DNA of 64,000 nucleotides from an uncultured bacterium (GTDB taxonomy: Bacteria > Bacillota > Clostridia > Lachnospirales > Lachnospiraceae). Below, one piece after another: positions 55,671-63,257 of this stretch. Made by a program: the position numbers and the translations under genes. Location of the stretch: contig CAJMQE010000004.1 in assembly GCA_905215405.1 (NCBI GenBank), positions 1 to 64,000 of the forward strand, given 5' to 3'. A model generated the notes under the pieces. That model ran no database searches. It was not told the origin of the DNA and worked only from the letters and a program-made list of their open reading frames with translations. Positions within the stretch are counted from its first letter, which is position 1. Each line of letters opens with the position of its first letter.

Positions 55671-55727
55671 AGCAGAAGTAGAGATACAGTTACGTTTGGT
55701 GACTGTGTCTTTATTTCTGCTTTTTTT
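55671..55727 (+). terminator. Intrinsic terminator after the amidase gene
   Basis: AGCAGAA pairs with TTCTGCT and, inside, AGATACAGT with ACTGTGTCT; seven T follow. Confidence 0.85.
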
Positions 55728-55819
55728 AACGAAAATATCAATACCCTTATTCCGACTCTTTTCTACATTTTTCTTCCAGCAAATTCCTACGTTATTTTGT
55801 AAAAATAAGTCGGAGATGG

Positions 55820-55848
55820 TTGACGATAGGGGATTTCTCTCCTATAAT
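55820..55848 (+). promoter_or_regulatory. Promoter of the glucosaminidase-cohesin operon
   Basis: TTGACG (55820-55825) and TATAAT (55843-55848) with a 17-bp spacer; about 85 nt of leader before the TTG start. The rest of the 55638-55940 gap is the terminator above and otherwise featureless. Confidence 0.78.
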
Positions 55849-55940
55849 TAATTTAACTATAGCAAGTAGAAAACAGCATGTAAAAATGCAGGCATTTCAG
55901 TAGGACGACAGAGTCCGGATTACAGATAGGAGTAAGAAAA

Positions 55941-58016
55941 TTGAAACACAAACGGAGTATAAAAATCAGGGGAATCCTGATGCTGTTCATATTTTGTGTA
56001 ACGAGTGCGGTTTCCTTTGCAGCAGGAACTGCGATCGGGACAGAAAATGTCTATGCAGCAGAAAAGACTGGAACACTTACAGGTACGAATGTAAATGTCA
56101 GAACTGGACCAGGGACATCCTATTCCAGAATCACTAGACTGAATACGGGAGATCAGGTGACGATTCTGGATACAGTCAGCACGAGTGATACTTATTCCTG
56201 GTATAAGATCGGATTTTATCTGGATGGAACTTATACAGAGGGCTACATAACAAGTCAGTACGTTTCTGTCAATGACAGTGATGTGGACTATGATGAAGAT
56301 ACAGATTTCGAAAGTTATCTGAATGAACAGGGGTTCCCGGAATCTTATAAAGCTGGGTTAAGAGAACTGCATGCAATGTATCCGAAATGGGTATTTGTTG
56401 CAGATTATGTGAATTATGACTGGAATACAGTACTGGAAGCGGAAAATGTGACTGGACGAAGCCTGATTTATGGTACAGCTGCAAGTTCATGGAAATCTCT
56501 TGCAGATGATGCCTATAACTGGGAGACAGGAGAGTGGTACGAATACGATTCAGGTGGATGGGTAGCCGCGTCGAAATCATTGATCGCCTACGCACTTGAT
56601 CCAAGAAATTTCCTCAATAGCACGAATATATTTATGTTCGAATCACTTTCTTATAATGGCAGTCTGCAGAATAAAGATGGTGTCAGTCAGATTATTGGAA
56701 ATTCCTTTATGAAGTCGACAGGAACAGTTGGAGATGGCTCAGGCCTTAGTTACGACGGTGATTCCTATACATATCCGGAGGCTTTGATGAAAGCTGGACA
56801 GATTTCCGGAGTAAGCCCATACCATCTTGCGACAAGAATTATACAGGAGATCGGTAGCAATGGAGCCAGTGATAGTATTTCTGGTACGGTCAGTGGCTAT
56901 GGCGGTCTGTATAATTATTACAACCAGGGTGCGTATAAGACAAGCACGGCCAGTGCAATCATCAACGGTCTGATTTATGCATCCAAAACAGACAGTGCAA
57001 CGATGCGCCCATGGAATACAAGAATGAAATCCATTATCGGTGGGGCTATCAAACTTGGTTCCAGTTATATTAATAAAGGACAGGATACGCTCTATTATGA
57101 GAAATTTGATTTGATTTCTCCATATACGCACCAGTATATGACCAACATTCTGGCACCAAGAAGTGAATCCGTAACCACGGCAAAGGCATATGATGAAAGT
57201 ACAAGAACTTCAACAGGTCTTGTATTTAAGATTCCTGTATACAAAAATATGCCATCGTCGGTATGTGAATTACCACAGGGTAACGGCAGTCCAAATAATT
57301 TGCTGAAATCACTTAGTGTCGGTGATACAACGCTCACTCCAACATTTGATGGTTTTACAACACAGTATGATGTTATTGTTGGAAATGGTGTTTCCTCAGT
57401 ATCTGTTAACGCAGAAGCTGTCAGCGGCAGTGCAAGTGTTAGTGGAACAGGCAGCTACAGTCTGAATGTGGGATCAAATACAATTACGATCAGGGTTACA
57501 TCAGAAAGTGGGGATACAAGAACTTATACAATCAATGTTGTTAGAGAAGATGGAGGCAGTACGCCAGAACCGGATCACAGTGATGAAGGCAGTATGAGTA
57601 CGAACTACAGGATCGATAGCACGAAAAATTATATCTCTGCAGTTGGTGTAGGAAGTCAGGCAACTGACGTGCTTGGCAATGTGTCTTGTACTGGTAGCTA
57701 TCAGGCATCGATTACAGATGCAGACGGAACACAGATCAGTGGCGTGGTAAAGACGGGCGATCATCTGATCATAAAAAATGGATCTGGAAATGTTGTCTAT
57801 GATTATACATTTGTTATTTATGGTGATGTGGATGGCGACGGAGCAGTTACAAGTATGGATCTTCTCTATGTGAAACGACATGTTCTTGGAGTTCGCAAAC
57901 TGAGTGGAGCTTATGAAGAAGCAGCAGATGCAAATCACAATGGAAGTGCAGAATCACTGGATCTGCTCTATATTAAACGACATATTCTGGATATCAGATA
58001 CATCATACAGAAATAG
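55941..58016 (+). CDS. Secreted glucosaminidase with SH3, cadherin-like and dockerin domains
   Basis: 691 aa from TTG 55941 (TAGGAG eight bases upstream). A signal peptide (about 1-38) is followed by a bacterial SH3 domain (GTLTGTNVNVRTGPGTSYSR). Next is a beta-N-acetylglucosaminidase domain of the GH73/LytD type (about 125-405; GLRELHAMYPKWVFVADYVN; PYHLATRIIQEIGSNG with the likely catalytic Glu), then a cadherin-like beta-sandwich (about 450-533). The C-terminus is a type I dockerin with duplicated calcium loops: GDVDGDGAVTSMDLLYVKRH (from about 628) and DANHNGSAESLDLLYIKRHI. It cuts the glycan strand of peptidoglycan. The following gene encodes a membrane-anchored cohesin, so the dockerin probably docks this enzyme at the cell surface. 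Confidence 0.9.
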   Translation: MKHKRSIKIRGILMLFIFCVTSAVSFAAGTAIGTENVYAAEKTGTLTGTNVNVRTGPGTSYSRITRLNTGDQVTILDTVSTSDTYSWYKIGFYLDGTYTEGYITSQYVSVNDSDVDYDEDTDFESYLNEQGFPESYKAGLRELHAMYPKWVFVADYVNYDWNTVLEAENVTGRSLIYGTAASSWKSLADDAYNWETGEWYEYDSGGWVAASKSLIAYALDPRNFLNSTNIFMFESLSYNGSLQNKDGVSQIIGNSFMKSTGTVGDGSGLSYDGDSYTYPEALMKAGQISGVSPYHLATRIIQEIGSNGASDSISGTVSGYGGLYNYYNQGAYKTSTASAIINGLIYASKTDSATMRPWNTRMKSIIGGAIKLGSSYINKGQDTLYYEKFDLISPYTHQYMTNILAPRSESVTTAKAYDESTRTSTGLVFKIPVYKNMPSSVCELPQGNGSPNNLLKSLSVGDTTLTPTFDGFTTQYDVIVGNGVSSVSVNAEAVSGSASVSGTGSYSLNVGSNTITIRVTSESGDTRTYTINVVREDGGSTPEPDHSDEGSMSTNYRIDSTKNYISAVGVGSQATDVLGNVSCTGSYQASITDADGTQISGVVKTGDHLIIKNGSGNVVYDYTFVIYGDVDGDGAVTSMDLLYVKRHVLGVRKLSGAYEEAADANHNGSAESLDLLYIKRHILDIRYIIQK

Positions 58017-58105
58017 GGTCTGGATTAGAATAAGTAGACTGCCAAAAATCAGATAGATATCTTATCTGGATTGTGAAGCGGGATAACGATAGAAAGAGGT
58101 AAGTT

Positions 58106-59947
58106 ATGAAACAAACGATAAGAAGAACAGGTGCATGGATACTTGCACCTGTCCTGGTACTGGGAATGCAGCTGATAACTGCATATCCGGTGCAGGCAGC
58201 GGAAACTGCAAATGTATCGGTCAGTTCGGTAAGTGGTGATGTTGGAGATCAGATAACGGTCAACATTAGTGTGTCAGGAAGTGGCAGTGAAATCTATATG
58301 TGCGATTTATATGTAACATATGATGCATCTGTACTGCAGATCGTTTCCGGACATAGTGGTGGTGGCGGTGGAACCGTAAGAGTTCTTTCAACGGATTCTA
58401 CTTCGTTTTCACTTGTGTTTAAGGCGTTAAAACCAGGTACCTCATCAATCAAACTGGCTTCAAACAGTATTGTCAGTTCAGAGCTCGAGGATAAATTAAC
58501 AATTAGCGGAGGAAATGGTTCTGTTACGGTCAATTCTTCTGCCAATTTATCATCAAATAATAATCTGTCATCTTTGAAAATAGCAGAATCAGCTTTGTCA
58601 CCAGAATTTTCTTCAGATGTGACCAGTTATACAGCGGCTATTGGGCAAGATGTTTCAAGGCTGACAGTAAGTGCAGTGCCGGAAGATGCTGCAGCGACAG
58701 TCAGAGTAACAGGTACAACGATGGATCCAGGCAGAAACACGACAACCATAACGGTTACTGCTGAAAATGGAAGTACAAGATCTTATATAATTTATACCAC
58801 GAAAGAGTCGGCGGCAGACGGTGAAACCGCAGGCAAAGAAGAAGCGGATAATGAATCAGCCAGCCAGGATATAGCGGATATAGAAGTACAGCAGAAAGCA
58901 ATAGCAACTATCGATGGTACTGAGTATTATATTATCAGTGATTTTGATAGTAATCCATTACCAGCAGGATATGAGACGGAAGTATTTGAGTATAAAGGGC
59001 AAAAGATACTTGCAGGTAAGGAAATTCATACAAAACTTACCATTATGTATCTGGAGCCTGTCAATGGATCACAGGATGGTGCATTTTATGTGTATGATAC
59101 GGTCAATGATACATTTTATCGTCTGAATGTGGTTATTTCTCCGGAACTTCGTTATACAATTCTGCCAATTACAGATGATATGGAATTGCCAGATGGCTAT
59201 GCGAAGGCAACCAGAGTCATAAATGATGAAAATGCTGATGTACTTGTAAAACTTGGTGCAGGTTCCGATTATTGTCTGTTCTATGGTATGGATGATGAAG
59301 GAAATACAGGATGGTATCGTTATGATTATACCAATGGAACAGTTCAGAAATTTACAGATCTTGATGAAGCAGGAGTTGGAGCTTTGGGTACAACAGTCAT
59401 GCAGGAGCAGGACGAAGTCAAAATGTGGAGAATGATGACAGTTTGTATTGCGGCCGGTGCATTGATACTGCTTGTTATGGTCATTGTATTACTTATCAAA
59501 GATAAGAAGCGTTTAAATGGTGAGCAGGATCAGAACAACGACAGCGATGGTTCTGATAAACTCAAGAAGGATGGAAGAACTGGTAACACTGAAAGAAGCA
59601 AAAAATTCGGGATAACAGGAAAAGCAGGCAAAGCAGAGAAATCTAAAAAGTCTGGTAAGTCAGGTGCATCGGGAAAAGCTAGTCAAAATGATTTTGATGA
59701 GGATTTATCTGAGTTAGACGAAGATGTGATCAGTGGTGATATTCTCGATGATGAAGATGATAAAAAGAATAGAAAGAAAAAGAAGAAGCAGAAGGAGTTG
59801 GAAAAGGCAAGCCTAGAGGATATCGCGGATGATATAGCAGATGATGCACAGTATCGAGATATTGAAGATGGCTCGGCATTTGAAGATGACGATGAGGAAA
59901 GTGACTTTGAATTTCTTGATATAGAGGAAACTGATATCGAAGATTAG
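58106..59947 (+). CDS. Membrane-anchored cohesin-domain protein
   Basis: 613 aa. Signal peptide (about 1-32), then a cohesin-like beta-sandwich (about 35-148: VSSVSGDVGDQITVNISVSG, then MCDLYVTYDASVLQIVSG, and FSLVFKALKPGTSSIKL). A cadherin-like domain (about 152-235) matches the one in the upstream enzyme, followed by a soluble region, a membrane helix (about 445-466) and an unusually long cytoplasmic tail of about 145 residues, first Lys/Ser/Gly-rich and then very acidic (EDDDEESDFEFLDIEE). The natural partner for the cohesin is the dockerin of the gene 89 bases upstream. The stop codon's last base begins palindromic element copy B. Confidence 0.85.
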   Translation: MKQTIRRTGAWILAPVLVLGMQLITAYPVQAAETANVSVSSVSGDVGDQITVNISVSGSGSEIYMCDLYVTYDASVLQIVSGHSGGGGGTVRVLSTDSTSFSLVFKALKPGTSSIKLASNSIVSSELEDKLTISGGNGSVTVNSSANLSSNNNLSSLKIAESALSPEFSSDVTSYTAAIGQDVSRLTVSAVPEDAAATVRVTGTTMDPGRNTTTITVTAENGSTRSYIIYTTKESAADGETAGKEEADNESASQDIADIEVQQKAIATIDGTEYYIISDFDSNPLPAGYETEVFEYKGQKILAGKEIHTKLTIMYLEPVNGSQDGAFYVYDTVNDTFYRLNVVISPELRYTILPITDDMELPDGYAKATRVINDENADVLVKLGAGSDYCLFYGMDDEGNTGWYRYDYTNGTVQKFTDLDEAGVGALGTTVMQEQDEVKMWRMMTVCIAAGALILLVMVIVLLIKDKKRLNGEQDQNNDSDGSDKLKKDGRTGNTERSKKFGITGKAGKAEKSKKSGKSGASGKASQNDFDEDLSELDEDVISGDILDDEDDKKNRKKKKKQKELEKASLEDIADDIADDAQYRDIEDGSAFEDDDEESDFEFLDIEETDIED

Positions 59948-60047
59948 GAAACACGTTTGCACTCTGCAAAAGCGTAGCGGATACCAGGGGCTGCCCAGAA
60001 CGCAGCCCTGGTACCGGCGCATTTGCAAAGGTTTCCAAATCTTAGAT
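59936..60047. repeat. Palindromic structured element, copy B (90-nt core plus outer arms)
   Basis: The core 59947-60036 begins GGAAACACGT and ends AAAGGTTTCC; it aligns without gaps to copy A (46409-46498). Stems are GGAAAC/GTTTCC, TTTGCA/TGCAAA, TACCAGG/CCTGGTA and GCTGC/GCAGC. The outer arms ATCGAAGATTA (59936-59946) and AAATCTTAGAT (60037-60047) also pair, and a T-rich stretch follows at 60054-60061. The outer left arm is the last codons and the stop of the cohesin gene. Confidence 0.8.
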
Positions 60048-60080
60048 AGCAGTTTCTTTTTTTGCACTGAAGCTGGAAAT

Positions 60081-60139
60081 GATAACGAAGATTAGGAAAC
60101 ACGTTTGCACTCTGCAAAAGCGTGTTCCGAAATTTTTTT
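60081..60139 (+). terminator. Truncated third copy of the palindromic element, acting as terminator
   Basis: 60081-60123 repeats 59933-59975 with one mismatch over 43 bases, including the last cohesin codons, the stop and the first 29 bases of the element core. Here the sequence continues into GTTCC, so a new hairpin forms: GGAAACACG with CGTGTTCC and TTTGCA with TGCAAA (60095-60128), followed by seven T (60133-60139). It is a credible terminator for the cohesin operon. Confidence 0.75.
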
Positions 60140-60151
60140 CTGCTGTTTCAT

Positions 60152-61222
60152 TTATAGTTCTTCAGGCATCTTCCATTGTTCGGCCTGTTTTTTGTATTCG
60201 TTGGCATTATAAGAGTAGGTGTTGTACAGTTCGTAATCGCCAGTTTTTCTTGCAATCATAGAAAGGCGTTCATAGCAGGCAGAAAGCATTTTTAAAGGCT
60301 TGTCTCCGCTAGTGTGAATGTCCAAGATACTTGGTGTTTCTGTTGAGGCATTGATGAACCAAAGAACGGCTTCTTCATAGTCTTCTTTGTCATAAAAATA
60401 CTGTCCCAGTTCCATGCAGATCTCTGCACATGGCGAACCACCAGCCATATCTTTCAGGGCAATCTTAAAGAAGTCATCTGACTTGTTTTCGAGCCGGTAA
60501 ATACGGGCAAGTACACAGCTGATAGCCTGGCTGATATCCAGAGGACGATCCTCTTTTGCAAGAACATCAGTGAACATATTCTTGCACATCATAAAATCAT
60601 CGGAAGTGCCGGAAATGAACAATTCTTTGCAAAACATTGTGACTACATAATTTTCAAGGCGCGTACCCTGCTGGAGTGCGCGGATAAATGTATGGAAGTC
60701 GCGTCCGGCATGTGTATTAAGTGGACGGTGTAAAATCTCAATATCGCTGTCAAATACGACCGGATCCAGACGTACGGTTTCGTGAATCGGAGACTGCCAG
60801 GTAAAAGAACGCATCCGTTTGAACAGTTTTGGACGATATTCTTTTTCAGAATTATAAACCGTATTGAACTGCATATCATTGACATATTTCATCTGTACCA
60901 GTTCAATTTCAGGAAGAAGAGACTCTTTTAAATGCTGAAAGCGAATGAGGTTGGTGGCATCCAGAATCTCATCAGCATCACAGGAGTAAATGTAGTCGCA
61001 GGATGCTTTTGAAAATGCGAAATTTCTGGCATCTGCAAAATCATCCTTCCACTGATAATCATATATTTGATCTGTATATTTTGCTGCAATTTGTTTTGTG
61101 TCATCGGTAGAACCTGTATCTACAATCACAATTTCATCAGCAATTGTTCTGAAACTGTCCAGGCAGCGTGCAAGAATTGCACTTTCATTTTTCACAATCA
61201 TGCATAAGCTGATAGTAAGCAT
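60152..61222 (-). CDS. Family 2 glycosyltransferase with helical repeat tail
   Basis: 356 aa. The GT-A domain has ISLCMIVKNESAILARCLDS, then IADEIVIVDTGSTDDTKQIA, DDFADARNFAFSKASCDYIY and the DxD-like SCDADEIL. The C-terminal ~130 residues are helical and TPR-like (AEICMELGQYFYDKEDYEEA, then VLWFINA). Enzymes of this build add sugars to peptides, proteins or wall polymers in the cytoplasm; the acceptor is unknown. GGGAGG precedes its ATG on the minus strand. Its 5' gap (61223-61558) holds CCATTG...CAATGG inverted repeats and the promoter of the next gene. Confidence 0.88.
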   Translation of the reverse strand: MLTISLCMIVKNESAILARCLDSFRTIADEIVIVDTGSTDDTKQIAAKYTDQIYDYQWKDDFADARNFAFSKASCDYIYSCDADEILDATNLIRFQHLKESLLPEIELVQMKYVNDMQFNTVYNSEKEYRPKLFKRMRSFTWQSPIHETVRLDPVVFDSDIEILHRPLNTHAGRDFHTFIRALQQGTRLENYVVTMFCKELFISGTSDDFMMCKNMFTDVLAKEDRPLDISQAISCVLARIYRLENKSDDFFKIALKDMAGGSPCAEICMELGQYFYDKEDYEEAVLWFINASTETPSILDIHTSGDKPLKMLSACYERLSMIARKTGDYELYNTYSYNANEYKKQAEQWKMPEEL

Positions 61223-61498
61223 AAAAACCTCCCGCTAATTAAAAGGCTCCATTGCAACTGCATATTTGATCGTTTGATCGGATAGAGTTGTATGTAGTTT
61301 TGCAGCTATCAATGGATCTATTTAACTATAACTATAATAATCAATTAAAATTCTTTTCGTTTACCAGAGTCAACAGCAACCATTCACATTGTCGAGAAAA
61401 AAATGAAAAAAGGCCTGTATCTGATAAAGCGTTGTTGCTTTATTTTAGCATGCAGAGACGACAATTACAATTGACAGAAAGTCGAATTGGAAAGAGTT

Positions 61499-61527
61499 TT
61501 GACACATGCGAAGTGCTATGATACTAT
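61499..61527 (+). promoter_or_regulatory. Promoter of the gene at 61559
   Basis: TTGACA (61499-61504) and TACTAT (61522-61527) with a 17-bp spacer, about 25 bases before a short leader. Confidence 0.7.
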
Positions 61528-61558
61528 TTACAGGATAAAATGGGCAATGGAGTAGATA

Positions 61559-62317
61559 ATGTTAAGAGAAGAAATCGATCAGACTGCGTTTGAGGCAGCG
61601 AGGGATAAAATAATTGGAAAAAAGCATAATGACAATGGTATTGGTACATTGAGTGAAAAGACAGTGCACGCGATCATGAAGAACTATTTTGAACCGGATA
61701 AAGATAAACAGGAAGTCGCATTGGAGGGATATGTGGCAGACATTTATAATGAAAATGGTGTGATTGAAATTCAGACCAGAAATTTTAATAAATTGCGGGA
61801 AAAACTTGCTGTGTTCTTGAATCTATACCCAGTTACACTGGTCTATCCGATGCCTTGTAATAAATGGCTCATGTGGATCGATCAGGAGACTGGAGAAATC
61901 AGTAAAAAAAGAAAATCACCTAAAAAATGGAACCCTTATGATGCATTTTATGAGCTGTACAAAATCAGACCTTTTTTGACAAATCCAAATCTCCATATCA
62001 GGCTGGAATTAATGGATATGGAAGAGTACAGAATGCTAAATGGATGGAGCTATGACAAAAAAAGAGGGTCGACAAGACATGACCGGATTCCAGTTGCAAT
62101 CAGACAGGAAGTTATAATCGATCAGGTCGAAGATTATGTTCAGTTTGTTCCGTATGAACTCAGTGGACAATTTACATCGAAAGAGTTTGCTAAAGCAGCT
62201 GGCATCCATATTGATACGGCACGTCAGGTGCTTCAGATCTTGAACGATGTAAAAGCGGTAAAAAGAGTGGGAAAACAGAGTCGTAGTTATCTGTACGAAG
62301 TTGGTGATCTGGCTTAG
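61559..62317 (+). CDS. Unrecognised protein with C-terminal winged helix, possibly nuclease-related
   Basis: 252 aa. The N-terminal half has GTLSEKTVHAIMKNYFEPDK, then EVALEGYVADIYNENGVIEI and QTRNFNKLREKLAVFLNLYP. The spaced acidic residues followed by E-I-Q in a predicted strand recall a PD-(D/E)xK-like core, without a clear catalytic lysine. The C-terminal ~70 residues read as a winged helix (FTSKEFAKAAGIHIDTARQV, then LQILNDVKAVKRVGKQSRSY). I do not recognise a named family with confidence. ATG 61559 sits after GGAGTAG. Confidence 0.65.
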   Translation: MLREEIDQTAFEAARDKIIGKKHNDNGIGTLSEKTVHAIMKNYFEPDKDKQEVALEGYVADIYNENGVIEIQTRNFNKLREKLAVFLNLYPVTLVYPMPCNKWLMWIDQETGEISKKRKSPKKWNPYDAFYELYKIRPFLTNPNLHIRLELMDMEEYRMLNGWSYDKKRGSTRHDRIPVAIRQEVIIDQVEDYVQFVPYELSGQFTSKEFAKAAGIHIDTARQVLQILNDVKAVKRVGKQSRSYLYEVGDLA

Positions 62318-62444
62318 TGAAAATTTTGTCACTTTGGATTGCACGGATATTAAAAATGAAGTAAAATAAAAGAGAAGAATTAGAACGAAAAGATGTGTGA
62401 AGTTTGGCCGGAAGCGCAAAACACACTTGGAAATGGAGTTTTAT

Positions 62445-63011
62445 ATGGGATTTAGAAAAGAACAGACAGTCGAAAAAACATATATACAGAAAATTAAATC
62501 AGCCTATTCGCTGGTTTCAGTTATTTATATCGTATTTGGACTTAGTCTTCTGCTTTGGCCGGAGACATCGACGAGAACAATCTGCTATGCAATTGGAGCG
62601 CTTTTATTCATTTACGCATTGACAGCATTTATTAAATATTTCACAACGAGCGGAGAGAAGAATTTCTACCAGCTTGATTTTATCAGTGGCGTTGTTACAC
62701 TGATTTTGGGCCTGATCATTGTGTTGAAGCCTGGAATTATAGTTTCTATCGTTCCAATGATCCTCGGGATTATTCTTGTTATCAGTGGAATTATAAAAGT
62801 ACAGGATGCAACAGAATTAAAGAGAATTGGGTATCAGAAATGGGTCATGGTCATGGTATTTGCAGCAGGTTCCTTATTACTCGGAATTTTAATGATCATT
62901 AATCCATTTGGCACAGGGCTTCTTTTTACCAGATTTATTGGTGCCAGCTTTGTAATTGATGGCATATTAAATGTTACAAGCAGTACGATGGTAAGATTTA
63001 AATCAAGATAG
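62445..63011 (+). CDS. DUF308 (HdeD-like) membrane protein
   Basis: 188 aa. Start set at ATG 62445, six bases after GGAG; ATG 62433 and an earlier in-frame start are alternatives. Six membrane helices in three hairpins with the repeated pattern ISGVVTLILGLIIVLKPGII and LVISGIIKVQDA typical of DUF308/HdeD. Function in Firmicutes unknown. A TGCAGGC/GCCTGCA inverted repeat follows the stop, with only a weak T tract. Confidence 0.82.
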   Translation: MGFRKEQTVEKTYIQKIKSAYSLVSVIYIVFGLSLLLWPETSTRTICYAIGALLFIYALTAFIKYFTTSGEKNFYQLDFISGVVTLILGLIIVLKPGIIVSIVPMILGIILVISGIIKVQDATELKRIGYQKWVMVMVFAAGSLLLGILMIINPFGTGLLFTRFIGASFVIDGILNVTSSTMVRFKSR

Positions 63012-63257
63012 ACAAAAGTATTGCAGGCAGAACCTGCAAAGGCTTAAGATAGCCTGCAGAAAATTTAATAGAGAATATGACAGGAAAAGATTCATATTAC
63101 TTTTTTTGGTTTTTGTGACATTAATTACCATCCATAACGAGACAGGTTTTTGGTAAAATATACATAGATAAGAGAGATGGCAGACAAATCAAATGTCTGT
63201 TTATAAATATACATTTCTACATAAAATAAAGATAAGTGTTTAAAGGAGGACGAAGAA

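Noticed and set aside
61223..61498. Riboswitch or ncRNA in the gap before the wHTH gene
   Set aside because: Only scattered inverted repeats (CCATTG/CAATGG) without terminator or conserved motif.
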